The notes under the pieces: generated by a model
The model's database searches: none
What the model saw: only the letters and a program-made list of their open reading frames with translations
What the model was told of the DNA's origin: nothing
Assembly (NCBI GenBank): GCA_037179515.1
Contig: JAXCGZ010021053.1
Coordinates: 20,001 to 84,000, forward strand
DNA: 64,000 nt
Reading direction: 5' to 3'
Source of the DNA: Halocaridina rubra
Taxonomy: Eukaryota; Arthropoda; Malacostraca; Decapoda; Atyidae
Shown here: piece after piece, positions 10,757 through 22,459 of the stretch
How positions within the stretch are numbered: position 1 is the stretch's first letter
Layout: every line of letters begins with the position of its first letter
Translations under genes and position numbers: made by a program

Positions 10757-13700
10757 ATACAAATATTGAAATAAATAATACTTGTGCAGAGAAATTAGTC
10801 AGTAAGGGTTCAGTAAATAGTGGGTTAAATAACTGGGAGTTTAAGGATAATAACCATTTGTTACATAGAACAAATATTAACAAAAAGAATAGCCACAAGA
10901 AGGGTAAACCTAGAGAAAGTTTAAAAGTATATTATACAAATAGCCGTAGTTTAGGTAACGAGATAGAAGAACTGAGAGCCATAGTATGTAGTGAGAGACC
11001 GGATATAATATGCATTAGTGAAAGTTGGATTAATTTAGAAAGCAAACACCTTAAAGCTGAGTACATAATTACAGGATATAAACTTTATAATGCGGATCGC
11101 AGTGCAGATAGAAGAGGGGGAGGGGTAATTATGTATATTAAAGATAGCCTCAGAAGCTGCATTAAGTCTGGAATTAAGACAAATCTAAATTCAGAAACCT
11201 TATGGGTTGAAATTAAAAACAATATAGAAAGTCTAGTTGTAGGAGTAGTCTACAGACCACCTGATCTAGATAATATAAAGTCGCAAGTTATATACGATGA
11301 AATTTCTAAAGTGACCAGGTCAAATAGAGTTTGCATTGTAGGCGATTTTAATTTTAGAAATATTAACTGGGAAACCATAACAGGTGATAGTAGCTCTAAG
11401 GAGTTTTCGGAAGTAGTAGAAGACAATTTCATTTCTCAGCATGTACTTGAAGCAACACGGGGGGGGGGGTGAATATACTAGATTTAGTTCTTAGTAATAG
11501 AAAGAATATGGTTACAAATTTAGAAGTTGGTGAACCATTGGGCAACAGTGACCATGAATACATTAGATTTAACATAATTTTCAAGGAAACTAGAAATGAA
11601 AACAAGAATATTGTTCCAAACTTTAGAGCAGGAGGCTTTGAGGGCTTAAAAACTAAATTATCTAATGAGGTATGGGAAGGGATTTCTGGGGTACAGATGT
11701 GGGTAGTTAATCCAGCAGGTCAGGTCGCAGGTAGCAGATTACCCCCAAAATTGAGTACCACATGCCAAAGATTATCACAAGATAAGATCAATACAGTAAA
11801 TTCTCTCACAGGAAAGAACAGCAGTCCGTCAGTTAATATAAATTTGGATGAGGAATATAACAATTTTGTCATGACTCTTAAGAATAGTCAGAGAGACTAT
11901 ATTCCCATGAAACATTGCAGATCAAGGAAAAATGACCCTAAATGGATGAACAATAGAATAAAAAATCTTATAGGTATTAAAAGAGGAATATACAGGAAAC
12001 TAAATAGAGGTGAAGAGCAGGTGAGGCAGCAATATATACAGTTAAACAGGGAAGTTAAAAAGATAGTTAGAGAGGCGAAAAGAAAATACGAAGTTAGAAT
12101 AGCAGGAGAAGCTAAAGAAAATCCTAAAGGGTTTTATCAACCTTATCAAAAAAATTTAAGGAAAAAGTCGGACCAATTGAAGTAGCCAATGGCCATATCA
12201 CAGATGACGATAAAGTGGTGTGTGCATGTTTAAATGATTATTTCTTATCTGTATTTACCAATGAAAACTTGGAAAATATTCCGGAAGTAGAATCCATTTA
12301 CAGAGACAGCCCCGATAATATACTTACTTCAATATATATAACGAGAGAGGAGGTAATAAAAGAAATAGATAAATTAAAGGCTCATAAATCTCCAGGAGGT
12401 GATGGAATATATGCTAGAATTTTAAACGAATGCAAGGAAGAGCTTAGTTGTCCACTAACTGCATTATTTAATAATTCAATAAAATTAGGATTGGTACCCA
12501 TGGAGTGGAAATTGGCAGATGTGGTACCAATATTTAAAAAGGGAGAACGAGTTAAAAAGAATAATTATAGGCCGGTAAGTTTAATGTCAACAGTGGGTAA
12601 GATTCTAGAATCCATCATTGCAAATAAAATAAGGGCACATCTAGAATTACAGACTGATAAAACTTTCACAACACGGTTTCTTAAGGGTTTTTCGTGCCTT
12701 ACAAACTTACTGTCTTTTTATTCAGAAGTTTACGAGGCAGTAGATTGTGGCAAAGAATATGATACAATATATCTAGATTTTAGCAAAGCTTTTGATAGAC
12801 TTCCTCACAAAAGATTAGTTAAAAAGCTGGAAGCTCATGGTATAGGAGGAGATGTTCTCAAATGGATCAAATAATGGTTAAAAGACAGAAAACAGAGGGT
12901 TTGCATAAATGGAGAGAAATCGGAGTGGGGCTCGGTTACTAGCGGGGTACCACAAGGCTCGGTACTGGGTCCCCTATTATTCATCGTATACCTAAATGAT
13001 CTGGATTCGGATATCAGTAGTAACCTAAGTAAATTTGCAGACGACACTAAAATAGGTAGAATTATAAATGGAAAAGAAGACATTCATGCTTTACAGGAAG
13101 ATCTAAATAGATTATCTGAATGGTCGGACAAATGGCAAATGGAATTTAATGTTGACAAATGTAAAGTAGTTAAAATGGGAACTATAAAAGACTATACTAG
13201 TTATAAGCTAAATAATCATGAGATCATGAGTTCTCAGTGTGAAAGGGATTTGGGAGATCTTGTGAGTAGTAATCTTAAGCCAAGAGAGCAATGCACAACA
13301 GTCAGAAATAAAGCAAACAGAATTTTAGGATTTATCTCAAGAAGTGTTAGCAATAGGACGGAAAAAGTTATTTTGCAGCTCTATCTTGCATTAGTTAGGC
13401 CCTATTTAGATTATGCTGTGCAATTCTGGTCACCCTATTATAGGATGGAAATTGAATCCTTGGAGAGTGCACCCATGAACGACCAAGATGATACACAATA
13501 TCAGAAATCTACCATATGAGGACAGATTAAAAAAACTTAATCTACATTCTCTAGAGAGGCGAAGAGTTAGGGGGGATATGACTGAAGTGCATAAATGGTT
13601 TAAAGGGATTAACAAGGGAGATATTAATAAAGCTTCAAAAATTCATAATCAAACCAGAACTCGCAATAAAGGATTTAAGCTTGATAAATTTAGGTTCAGA

Positions 13701-13841
13701 AGGGAAATTGGTAAAAATTGGTTTGGTAATAGAGTAGCTGATGCATGGAACAGGCTTCCTAGTAGGATAGTAAATGCCAATACCTTAGACACCTTCAAAT
13801 GTAGATTAGATAGACATATGACAGAGGTAGGGTGGGTATGA
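10750..13841 (+). pseudogene. LINE B2 ORF2: endonuclease plus reverse transcriptase, broken in four places
   Basis: The order of motifs is the same as in B1: IVGDFNFRNINW, CRSRKNDPKWMNNRIKNLIG, NNYRPVSLMSTVGKILESI (intact here where B1 has a stop), [33 protein letters not shown] and the end HMTEVGWV with TGA at 13839-13841. Frames are split at 11459-11472 (G-run), about 12150-12185, a TAA at about 12872-12874 and about 13490-13519. Because B1 and B2 carry different lesions, a comparison of the two shows which bases are mutant in each. Confidence 0.85.
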
Positions 13842-14021
13842 ATAGGTTAGTGCTTATTAGAAAAATCATAAAAAGAAAAATAGAATAAATAAGTAGAGTA
13901 GAATAGAATAGGTTAGACAAGCTGAAAATACCATTCAAAAATGGAGCTGCCTCGTGTGTGCCAGTAGGCATGTTGCAGTGTCCCCTATTCTTATGTTCTT
14001 ATGTTATGTTCTTATGTAATG

Positions 14022-14312
14022 ACAGAGTGGATAGGGATCGATATTTTTATATGGCTGGCTCTAGAATTTGAGGTCATAGTTTGAAGCTTTGCAAGAAAAC
14101 TTCTTTGCAGGAAGTAAGGAGGTACTCTTTTAGGGTAAAAGTAGTGATGATTGGAATTCGCTAAGGGAGGAAGTGGTTAATGCTAACTCAATTCATAGTT
14201 TTAAGGACAAAGATAATAAGCATCATTGAATATAAAAAGGGAACCGACCAGGGCACTTGGAGTTAAGGGAACAGGGCTCTTTCCCGTAAACACAATTAGG
14301 TAATTACACATA
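14022..14312 (+). mobile_element. LINE family A, 3'-terminal fragment
   Basis: About 290 bp matching the last ORF2 codons and 3' UTR of family A (GACAGAGTGGATAGGGATCG to CACAATTAGGTAATTACAC). It is more diverged than the other copies: 'MAGSRI*GHSLKLCKKTSLQ' is recognisable but has lost its frame. It directly follows the 3' end of LINE B2. Confidence 0.8.
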
Positions 14313-14329
14313 ATTTTCCTTTTCATCCT

Positions 14330-14680
14330 CTCTTGCCTTCCGAGATTTTGCTCCACACAATGCTATAGCACAATCACTCTTTTATATAACCTTCTCTTTA
14401 CAGTAATTCCTATATATCTATTTCTCATCACATTTTTTATCCCACCCAAACATTACTCGCCGCCTTCACTCCATATCTTATCTCTGCATCCACTAGTTAA
14501 TTCACCACTACATGCAACCTCAGGCACTAAAAACGCTCACCTTTCTCAAGCAGCACCCTATTCATTCTCGCATTCAACCTGCCACCAGTAATACTCTTCG
14601 TACATCTCATAACTCTACTTTTACCAACATTTACCCTTAACTTCCTTATTTCACACAGCTTTATCATTTGGTCACCGTTT
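14330..14680 (-). pseudogene. Degraded LINE reverse transcriptase fragment (another family)
   Basis: On the minus strand one phase reads LCEIRKLRVNVGKSRVMRC, then TGGRLNARMNRVLLEKGERF and, after a stop, EIRYGVKAASNVW. This corresponds to the 'K..L.VN..KS.VMR...GGR..V...G..LE....FKYLG......G....EV..R...A..V' segment that follows the catalytic box in RTE/jockey-like RTs. It contains several stops. Family assignment is tentative. Confidence 0.55.
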
Positions 14681-14984
14681 GCTTCGAATCAGCCAAAAGC
14701 GAACTTTCCTCCACAAAATGCAATCGATTCCTATGCCATAACCTTCTTATTTCACCAACTAATTCCAAGCATCTGCCTAGCACGTTTCCTTTTACTTCCC
14801 TCATCCCTCCATCTAGACAAACACTGAAAAGCCACTACAAAATTACACATCCTTGGCACACCCCCACATTTAACTTAAACCAATCATTCTCACCAATCTT
14901 GACACACATACTCTACTACTTATGTAAACTAATACTACTTCTACTACTACTAATACTGCTACTACTACTACTACTACTACTAAT

Positions 14985-14993
14985 AATAATTGC

Positions 14994-15085
<92 letters not shown>
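14985..15085. repeat. (ATT)n microsatellite
   Basis: About 33 ATT units after a short CTA-rich stretch at 14930-14980. It lies in the intron downstream of the last dynein exon. Confidence 0.97.
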
Positions 15086-15540
15086 CTCTTTAATATGTGA
15101 GTTACTTTTGCCAAGCGTGAAAGATGAGAAGGGTTAGGACAAGTCTGTCATAGCCATCTCAAATAGCTGAGGGATTTCACTAATATTCAAGTCTTGAGAA
15201 AGTCAACATAAAACTGTCATACCATATCTCTCTATAGATTAAGTCACTGTATCAAAACTAGCCATAACAGTAAGGTGTCCAGCACTTTAAATTGCCTTAA
15301 AACTGCTCCACGATCGCAATTATATGCCTAACAAGACTTATTACTATATGTTTCTCACCTGCTTCATATATAGGAGAATAAATATCATCTTGCACTATAC
15401 ACGTACATATTACGTAATACTGAGAGTCCTTTAAAGTTATTCTCTTGAGGATATTGCTAAGCTCAAGTAAAGGGCAGCCCATCATGGACTCTTATTCTAA
15501 AGTAAACCCAGCATACTACAAGAAGATCTGACATACTAAC
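15086..15540 (-). other. Intron start downstream of last dynein exon; no gene seen
   Basis: This is AT-rich unique sequence after the donor at 15535-15540. A short open frame (15297-15485) does not resemble the expected next dynein segment and has no splice-site support. I see nothing else. Confidence 0.5.
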
Positions 15541-15655
15541 CTCCCTGTAGTCTACAGTGAAAGGTCCAAGATAGGCAACAATTGCTGCTGCAATGAGAAC
15601 ATCTCCAACCACATTTTCCAAACTTTCACTCAATTGCTGAGCTTCATTACTCCAT
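15541..15655 (-). CDS. Dynein heavy chain exon, entry to AAA5 (last exon visible)
   Basis: This 115-nt exon encodes RWSNEAQQLSESLENVVGD, then VLIAAAIVAYLGPFTVDYRE. 'GDVLxxxxxVAYLGxFTxxYR' is the invariant segment leading into AAA5. The acceptor is TTTCCAG, the donor is GTTAGTATG and phase out is 0. The next expected residues (a 'W...C' segment followed by 'LGxPxxIRxWxIAGLP') are not visible anywhere between 15540 and position 1. The gene therefore continues beyond an intron of at least 15.5 kb, or is broken here. Confidence 0.92.
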
Positions 15656-16089
15656 CTGGAAATGGAAATAATGAATTCACAATGACAAAAATTATCAGCA
15701 TGATGCTGACATGATGTAAAACTATTAGAACTTACCAGCTTCTAGGCTTTACTGTAAAAAAATTTCTTGTAGTGAATGTCTTTGCCCTGTATCAACAAAT
15801 ACGAGGGTAAAACACCCAGGATAAATCGAATTTCAGCAGGGAATAGAGAAACAATATTAGACAAGAAAAAGACTGATCAGAGGATTGTGAATGAGACTAA
15901 TTATAAGATATAAAACAATTTTGAACGGATTCCCCTTACAGAGTAAAGAGTTGATGAGCAAGGTATGTGCAGAATACTACTGAAAAGTAAGAATCCACTC
16001 ACAACACGCTCATATGCCTTCTATTACAGAGCAGCATCCCATCAAATAATTATATAAAGAAAATTTATAATGTTTTGAACATAACCCAC

Positions 16090-16235
16090 CTTTCTCTTTC
16101 GCCGCCCAAGCCACCAATTAGTCTTTCAGATCTATCTCTCTTTTGTTCACATCTGACAATAGAATCCTCTAAATCTTTCTTCTCCTTTTGTTTCTTTGTG
16201 AACTCATCATTGAGAGCTTGCAATTTATCAGTTAC
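16090..16235 (-). CDS. Dynein heavy chain exon, stalk coiled coil CC2
   Basis: This 146-nt exon encodes VTDKLQALNDEFTKKQKEKK and RSERLIGGLGGERER. The 'LxxLxxxxxxxxxxKxxLxxxIxxCxxKxxRAxxLIxGLGGEKxRW' block is the end of CC2 in axonemal dyneins. The acceptor is CTTCTAG, the donor is GTGGGT, phase in is 0 and phase out is 2. The 1654-bp intron upstream holds no recognisable coding sequence. Confidence 0.93.
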
Positions 16236-17889
16236 CTAGAAGAAGAATAAAAGTACAAGCGTACAGTAAATTTATCTGGAAGAAATTGGAACTCTAAAGT
16301 ACGTAGGGGTGGATAAAATAACGGATGGTAATCAAGGAGTGGAGACAGATACAGAAAGGTTGATGAGGGGGACAACAGCATGAAGATATTCATAGCATAT
16401 TCAGAGCAGACACTGACTATTCTGTATAAGAGAATATTGCTCCTAGAGATATCAAAGAATGAGCGCCTAACTCTGAATGAAGGCAAGAAGGATACTATGA
16501 TTCTGAAAATGAAGCACCTTAGCTGCATTCATGGTGTCTAATGTTCTATAGAGTAACTAAATAAAAACTGAGTGGGAGGAAGAAATATTTGGTGGAAGGA
16601 GTGGAAGAGTGATTGCTTATATGGTCTAGACAGTCTGCAGGGACAAATATTCAAAAAGTAAGGAAGGAAGTTATATGGCAATATCATCAGGTATAATTAC
16701 TAGAAGTGAGCCAAGACTGTGATATAGGGACTGGGATCATGAAGGTTTATTTAGTAGGAGGGTCCTGATATGAAAGTAGTTCATATGTGTACAATGATAG
16801 ACTGCTGGAGCAAAGTAGTAAGGAGTTTTTAATAAAATGTGTAACACCAAGTCCTTATGAAAAAGCTTAGGTAAACCCGGGAAATCAAGGAAACTAAGCA
16901 TCTTCCTGTGGAATAATGAGTATAATTTGGAAACTATAAAAACACTTCGTTTCCTTTTTCTTTTGGTAATAATTACTCAGATATTGAGGGAGCACAAATA
17001 AGCATTGCAACATGATTCACATATTTATGAAAACCTGGCTGGCTACAATAGCAGCTTAAAACTACCCTTGCATAGGGTCTAACTCAATAGTCTTTACGGT
17101 TACAATGGATTCAATAACTCTTCAAGTAGTCAGGCTCACTTCAGATATTCAGTCAGATGAGGGAGCATCCCATACAAATTAGTACTGCCTGTTCTTTGTC
17201 AACGATTTTCATTTTGTATGTAGCTATGGCAATTCAAGAAAAATATTTTTTTGCGATCACATAATATAATGACAAATATCTATCTGCTTGCTATACAAAC
17301 TGGAGTAAAAGGTGTAACTCTATCCAATCCAATATTGTTTATCCTTTTTAATCAATTACGACATCCATGATCTCAAACACTAACAATATCTTGCTCTCAA
17401 TGAAGATATTAGATTATACAGAGTGGTCCCTAACCTAATGTGGTCAAATCTAACAGATAATATTAAAAAACCACTATGTTCAAGCCCTCACTATAAAAAT
17501 GCCCATATACTTTCCAAATAACATATTGCCAATCTATCATTTACTTTAAATCATGACTAGATTACTGTAATGTTCTTAAACTTTACCTAATACAATTTAA
17601 ACCCCATGCATCTAAGTGGATTTTTTTTCTGCAATATTTTCGAACTTCGTGAGCTGTAAGCCAAATAAGACGTAGGCCTACAGTATTCCCTCATGATGTG
17701 ATCGTAAGCTTAAAGTGAACAGATATTACATGATTTTTTGCATCCAATGAAATAAATCGTTTCTATGCTGGCTCGAAAAATTAGTCTACACATTTTCCTG
17801 CCATGAATGTTCCACTCAGAAAGGATATAAACTAAAGGCCAATCGAACAAGGTAACAAACCCTATGGACGAGAACAGTAAATGCCCCAC

Positions 17890-18097
17890 CTCTCTCAATT
17901 CTTTTCGTTTTTCTTCAAGCTTTTCATTCTGGAGAGCAAGCTCATGGTTAGCTGCTTCAAGGGCTTGCTTTTTAGGCGCCACAATCTTGATAACCTGATC
18001 ATAAACCACCATTGCTCTCACCCATCGACAAAGACCCTCACATGCCATGGACACCATTCGAATCTTCTTGGGATCAAAGTCAGGATGTGAGTAAAAC
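17890..18097 (-). CDS. Dynein heavy chain exon, second half of microtubule-binding domain and start of CC2
   Basis: This 208-nt exon encodes FYSHPDFDPKKIRMVSMACE, then GLCRWVRAMVVYDQV and KIVAPKKQALEAANHELALQ, and ends KRKELRE. 'ACxGLCxWVxAMxxYxxV' is the most conserved signature of the dynein microtubule-binding domain. 'KxVxPKxxxLxxAxxEL' opens the descending stalk helix CC2. The donor is GTGGGG and the acceptor is TTTAAG. It is the easiest exon in the window to recognise. Confidence 0.95.
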
Positions 18098-18381
18098 CTT
18101 AAACACAAAAGATGATAGCATGTTACTATCTTGCTTAGTGGAGAAAAATGAATTAATGATCAGGAAATTTAGTAATAAATAAATTTATATGTACAATTTA
18201 TACAATAAAGGATCAAGCTCTACTACACAAAAGTATATATATAAAAAAGCGAGGCAATACATTTTCATACTTTATCAAAAACTATCCTTCAGAAGGAATT
18301 CATCCTTAGACTACAACAAAAAATATGTGATAAATGATTAGAAATCCAAGGTATTTTTCACTATTGAAAGAAGATTCTCAC

Positions 18382-18575
18382 TTGTTTCTAACTAAAGTGA
18401 TTATTTTGGTAGGAATGTGCTCCTTATCATACACTAAAAGATTCTGCAAGAACTTCATGTCACCCAAAAGTTTTTGAGAAGGAGCCCAAAAATCTTCCAT
18501 CATTTTTCCAGATCCATGGATATCTGGCTTTCTCTCAGGCTTCACTTCTAACATGACGCATACTGCTTCCATGAC
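18382..18575 (-). CDS. Dynein heavy chain exon, first half of microtubule-binding domain
   Basis: This 194-nt exon encodes VMEAVCVMLEVKPERKPD, then GSGKMMEDFWAPSQKLLGD, MKFLQNLLVYDKEHIPTKI and LVRN. These match the conserved start of the stalk-tip domain ('VMEAVCxMLxxKP', 'W-x-P-x-K-x-LLGD-x-x-FL', 'YDKxxIP'). The domain touches the microtubule. The insert with GSGK is typical of the inner-arm group (DNAH3/6/7/12-like) and is absent from outer-arm and cytoplasmic chains as I know them. The donor is GTGAGAAT and phase out is 2. Confidence 0.93.
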
Positions 18576-19210
18576 CTGAATAGAAAAATTTTAATTGATG
18601 ATACATTAATATAATAGATATAAAATATTACTAATATTTTATTTGTGATTTGATAATTCCAACTTGAGCTATATACGCATATATTTCTACATAGTAAATA
18701 TATTTTCATAGTAAGCCGTGATCTACAGAGCTGCAATATGCATTTGGTTTCACTCATGTTCTAAATATAAGGGTTTCCAAATAGCATGGTGGTGCAATGA
18801 CAAAAATTACAATATTACATTTCACTATTACAGTAATTATGAAGTGTATACCATATCCAAAGTTTAAACAATTTCTTCAGTTGTGAGAAAATGACTGAAA
18901 AAAAACCACTTCAACTAAAATTAGAGTACCTATAAGCACAGTTTTACAAATATTAGTTAATACGTGACCATTATCAAAGCCTCCCACACTTCAGTGATCA
19001 TGTTAAGTACTACGCTAGTTGACAAAACTTCGAATGGAAAGAATAGCAAATACTGCTGAAATATAATTAATAATAAAGGATTTATTTGTAAAAAATAGAA
19101 CATATTTACTTAATAATTAAAGTGCATACTTTAAGTCTTTATTACAAGGAAGCTACGTGTAAGAGGAAAAATAAAGTTAATCACATGGAATAAGTGAAAA
19201 TTATATTTAC

Positions 19211-19402
19211 TAATTTAACTCCTGATGGTGGGTTCTTCATAGCTTTAACAACTCTGATGTCATCTTGTTTCAGCGTGTTGAGAGCATCAGTTGCAGCACT
19301 GAGGGCAGGAACGGCCTTGGCTAGTTCTTTCTCACAGTCGTCTTTGATGGATTGAGCATCAGCAAACTTCTTATTGGCCACTGCTTCATCTGCTGCAACG
19401 AG
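19211..19402 (-). CDS. Dynein heavy chain exon, distal CC1
   Basis: This phase 0-0 exon of 192 nt (64 codons) encodes LVAADEAVANKKFADAQSIK and ends PPSGVKL. The 'ALPALxxAxxALxxLxxxDI...KxxxxPPxGVK' pattern at the end of CC1 is conserved in the family. Here it is seen as VPALSAATDALNTLKQDDIR and then MKNPPSGVKL. The donor is GTAAAT. It comes directly before the exon that opens the microtubule-binding domain. Confidence 0.92.
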
Positions 19403-20060
19403 CTTAGTACAAAGAGAGATATATCATTATATCACAATGCTATAATTAAGAGGTACACTTCTGAAACTGATCCACATGAGATAAACGGCACCAATATAGG
19501 ATTTGTAAGTACTGTATACTATCTGCAATATGAGCAAGTTTTATGAATGGACTCTATCCATAACCCTACATTTCATGAAAGTGACAATACACATTCTACT
19601 TTAAAACTAGGCTGCATACCACTTTCCACAGAGAGAAGACATTCCCAGAATGGTACATTAAAAGGTCAACAATTGTATAGTATCCCCGCCCACTGAGGAA
19701 CTACCAGAACCTCTCATGTACATAGACTCTTTGGGAGAAGAAATATGAAAGGAAGACAATTTAGTTGACTTTTATAACATGTGTGGGAAACATATAGTAT
19801 TTTCCGCCTCCGTTCCATAAGAAGGAATGGAGAGGGTAAGAGAGAAAGGGAGATTAAACTCTGAGAGAAAGTGAATGCTGAGCTATTTACTTGGACAGAT
19901 CCCATCCACCTTAAAATTGTGTCATAAATATACCAGTCCATATATGATTAAATACTATATTAATGAACTTTCCCCACCTAACAGGAACTTATAAGAAGAA
20001 CAGACACAAACACCACTAAACGAAGATGACAGTTTTGTTGGATGTCTGAGAGATACTTAC

Positions 20061-20226
20061 CTCTTTCTTTCTCTCCACCTGAATAGTGTCTTGTTCAATT
20101 TTAATCATTAATGCCTCTGTATTGGCTGATGTTTCTACTAAGCGAGGCTGCAACATTTTTAGTTCCTCCTGGAGTTCAGTGATTAACAGTTTAGCCTCCT
20201 TCAACTTCTCTAGACCTGTGACGTAT
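20061..20226 (-). CDS. Dynein heavy chain exon, stalk coiled coil CC1
   Basis: This 166-nt exon encodes YVTGLEKLKEAKLLITELQE through TIQVERKKE. It is a heptad-patterned, charged helix that forms the ascending strand (CC1) of the dynein stalk. The donor is GTAAGTAT and the acceptor is GTTTTAG with a strong pyrimidine tract. The first base completes Arg from the previous exon and the exon ends in phase 0. Confidence 0.9.
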
Positions 20227-21084
20227 CTAAAACAAAAAAAAAAACTTTATTATAAGAGAAAAGCATAAAAATGTACTTGCATGCTAAAAGTATAATCAGA
20301 AAGTAAATGCATACTCAACACCAATAACGCTTGATGCAAATAACTAGAGATCCAATATTAACAAAAAATCATTTGATTAAAGTTTTTCAGGTCACACTCA
20401 TCATCCTAATCATATCTGTGGATTATGATTTCAGAGCCTCATTCTCTCTATTAACGAAGATTACATGTTAATGACTATAAATTTTTTTTAACTCGATAAC
20501 GTCTCATTTTCTATGTCAGTATAGTAAACAAAAGATTTGCCATGTTCAAATATGTAAGGTGGAAGGAAAGATTTTATGAGCTTCTATTGTGAAAGAGACA
20601 CATGAAGTATACTGCATTAGCTTCGTCAGTGGTATAATCTAATCAGAAAATAAAATAGTGATACCATAATTAATATTGAGGAGAGAAAATATAATTTCAT
20701 AAATTAGGTAATAGGTACACACTCCAGCTGCAGCCTTGGAGCTAGCTAGCACCCTCCCAACCGTATGCAAATGCTCCATAATAAGGACTGAAGAAATTAA
20801 AAAGGTTTGATCATTCTCATTTAATCGTTTTAGTTTGATACATAATCCCATATCTTGCTTAAACTCGATGGGTATCTAAATCCAGGTCTTTTCCAAAAAA
20901 TTGCTCGGTATGGTTTCAGAAAATATTGCCCAACCTACTTTCTGTCAGTCAAAATGCAATGAGAAATAAGTCAAGGACCTCTACTCCAAATCCTTTTAGT
21001 GGTTCCTATGATATGCAAGGAACATGAAGGTGCTAGCCTGACTCACAGCCTAGTGGAGGAATGAAGTAGGTAAATATATCCTAC

Positions 21085-21204
21085 CTGTCTCTGAGGGTGA
21101 GAATCTCTGAACGTTTTTTCAGGAGGAGCATTTTGAAGGTAAAGACAATTTCCAGAAAAGACGTTGGGGTGACGTAACAATGTCTGCTGTGTTGCTCGTA
21201 ATAC
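21085..21204 (-). CDS. Dynein heavy chain exon, base of stalk helix CC1
   Basis: This 120-nt exon encodes YYEQHSRHCYVTPTSFLEIV followed by a Lys-rich helix ending LTLRDR. 'YVTPTSxLE' is the conserved dynein motif just before the first antiparallel helix of the stalk. The donor is GTAGGATA and the acceptor is CTAG. Phase in is 2 and phase out is 2, consistent with both neighbours. It is uninterrupted, and its codons show no sign of decay. Confidence 0.9.
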
Positions 21205-21555
21205 CTAGTAGAAAGAAACTGTCCTATTAGATACCCAGATCAAGAAGTGTCATGCGTGTAACACATTATATCTCTAGAGCCTTTATTGCAATACTGTGAA
21301 TTATTACAAAGTCTATCTTTAAAAAAAATCCTATTATTAGTCTTACTTACACTTCATGGGAATATAAAAACTCATCTACAAAACTATAAAAATAATCAAT
21401 CAACAAATTAAGAAACTTACACGTCAAATTTAAAGGAATTCTCAATCTTTAACCCTGATAAAGTATATATTCAATGCTTGGGTCAGAAATGCTACAAACT
21501 AAGTTACAGATACTAATGTTCCAGTTCATAAATTGTAATGCATGTTTTTTTCTAC

Positions 21556-21696
21556 CTCTTACTCATTTCCTTGATAGTGTGATGAAATCTGGTGCAAGCA
21601 GACACACATCTTTTCAGCAATGAAGGTTCTAGCTGAACCTCCTCCAGAAGCTTGGCAGCCACTCGCTCCAGGGCATCATTAGGCCACGCAGTAAAC
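21556..21696 (-). CDS. Dynein heavy chain exon, AAA4 to stalk transition
   Basis: This 141-nt exon encodes FTAWPNDALERVAAKLLEE through HHTIKEMSKR. The aromatic-rich 'W-F-x-x-WP-x-x-AL' block directly after the 'CCTIDW' of the upstream exon is a hallmark of all dynein heavy chains at the end of AAA4. The following helix leads towards the base of the stalk. The acceptor is GAAATAG and the donor is GTAGAAA. Phase in is 2 and phase out is 2 (AG+G gives Arg). A 351-bp intron separates it from the next exon. Confidence 0.9.
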
Positions 21697-22092
21697 CTAT
21701 TTCCACAAATATTGCTTACTTAGAATCTTAAACCCATGAAGAAATTGCTTAAGCTAGGAACAATTCATTAAATATCTAAGATATCATGGGAGAGGAAACA
21801 TGTATACCTATGAGTTACAATCTAAGAAACCGATAATCCCTGCTTTCAACTTTGTCAGTTGCTTACACAGTACTGCCCATATGAAAAAAAAGTAAAATGT
21901 TCTTCTCTTAAGAGTAAATAGGACAGTATACTCGCAAGATTTTTGCATAACTTTAAAAACTCGAACAAGTTACAATGTATAAGGGAACTCTGCAACACTG
22001 AAGATATAAAGAAGAGAGTAGTCCAGGAATAGTCACATAATCCCAAAATGGAAGAAAGGATAAAGGTGTTTGGAACAGTAAGTAATGGGTAA

Positions 22093-22192
22093 TGAGGAGG
22101 CCCCCTTGGCTTAGTAATTATATGTCCTAGTTTCAAGTCCCGGTCGGGGTAAATATGACTCATGTGTTCACATATGGTAATGTGCTTATTTG

Positions 22193-22195
<3 letters not shown>
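22093..22195 (+). mobile_element. tRNA-derived SINE (single copy, diverged)
   Basis: Contains CTTGGCTTAGTAATTATATG, then a box-B-like GTTTCAAGTCC and CGGTCGGGGTAAATATGA, and runs through TTCACATATG to TGTGCTTATT before entering (TA)n. It is the same unit as the array at 59004-61139, but its A-box side is not preserved. Confidence 0.7.

Positions 22196-22279
<84 letters not shown>
22196..22279. repeat. (TA)n microsatellite
   Basis: Pure TA run with one phase slip (TATAATAT). It directly follows the SINE 3' end. Confidence 0.97.
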
Positions 22280-22280
<1 letters not shown>

Positions 22281-22459
22281 CAAAGCCATATTCCCCCTTA
22301 TAAGGAGGGTGGCTGAGTCAAAGATAATACTTTGACTTTTTGTGGGAATTAAATACAGATGAGGGGATTCCCAGCCCCCTCGCTCCGCTCCATTTAGTCA
22401 ACTTTTACGACACGCAGGGGAACACGGAGGAAGTGTTCTTACTCCCCTCCCTCAGGGGG

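Larger units (their letters stand above)
9892..14018 (+). mobile_element. LINE family B, copy B2 (mirror copy, multiply broken)
   Basis: This second family B copy runs rightward and shares its 5' side with B1. It starts at AATTTAAGAAATGAG, 125 bp inside the B1 ORF1 start, so it lacks the ORF1 N-terminus. Visible lesions: a TGA at 10166-10168 in ORF1 (TGT in B1), a G10 run at about 11459-11469 where B1 has G6 (frameshift), a 1-nt loss near 12150, a TAA after WIK at about 12872 (Gln in B1) and a frameshift near 13490. The 3' end has TTCTTATG-type repeats (CTTATGTTCTTATG). The two copies share long stretches but differ by many substitutions and indels. Confidence 0.85.

Noticed and set aside
5625..14018. 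The palindrome as an assembly artefact
   Set aside because: The two arms carry different stops, frameshifts and substitutions, so one is not a simple reverse copy of the other in assembly. Long reads would still be needed to be certain.
14668..15093. Plus-strand ORF of 141 codons
   Set aside because: Half of it is (ATT)n-encoded poly-Ile, and the rest is antisense to a decayed LINE RT.
15297..15485. Minus-strand ORF MMGCPLLELSNILKRITL... as the next dynein exon
   Set aside because: It lacks the conserved AAA5 continuation and has no suitable splice borders in the right phase.
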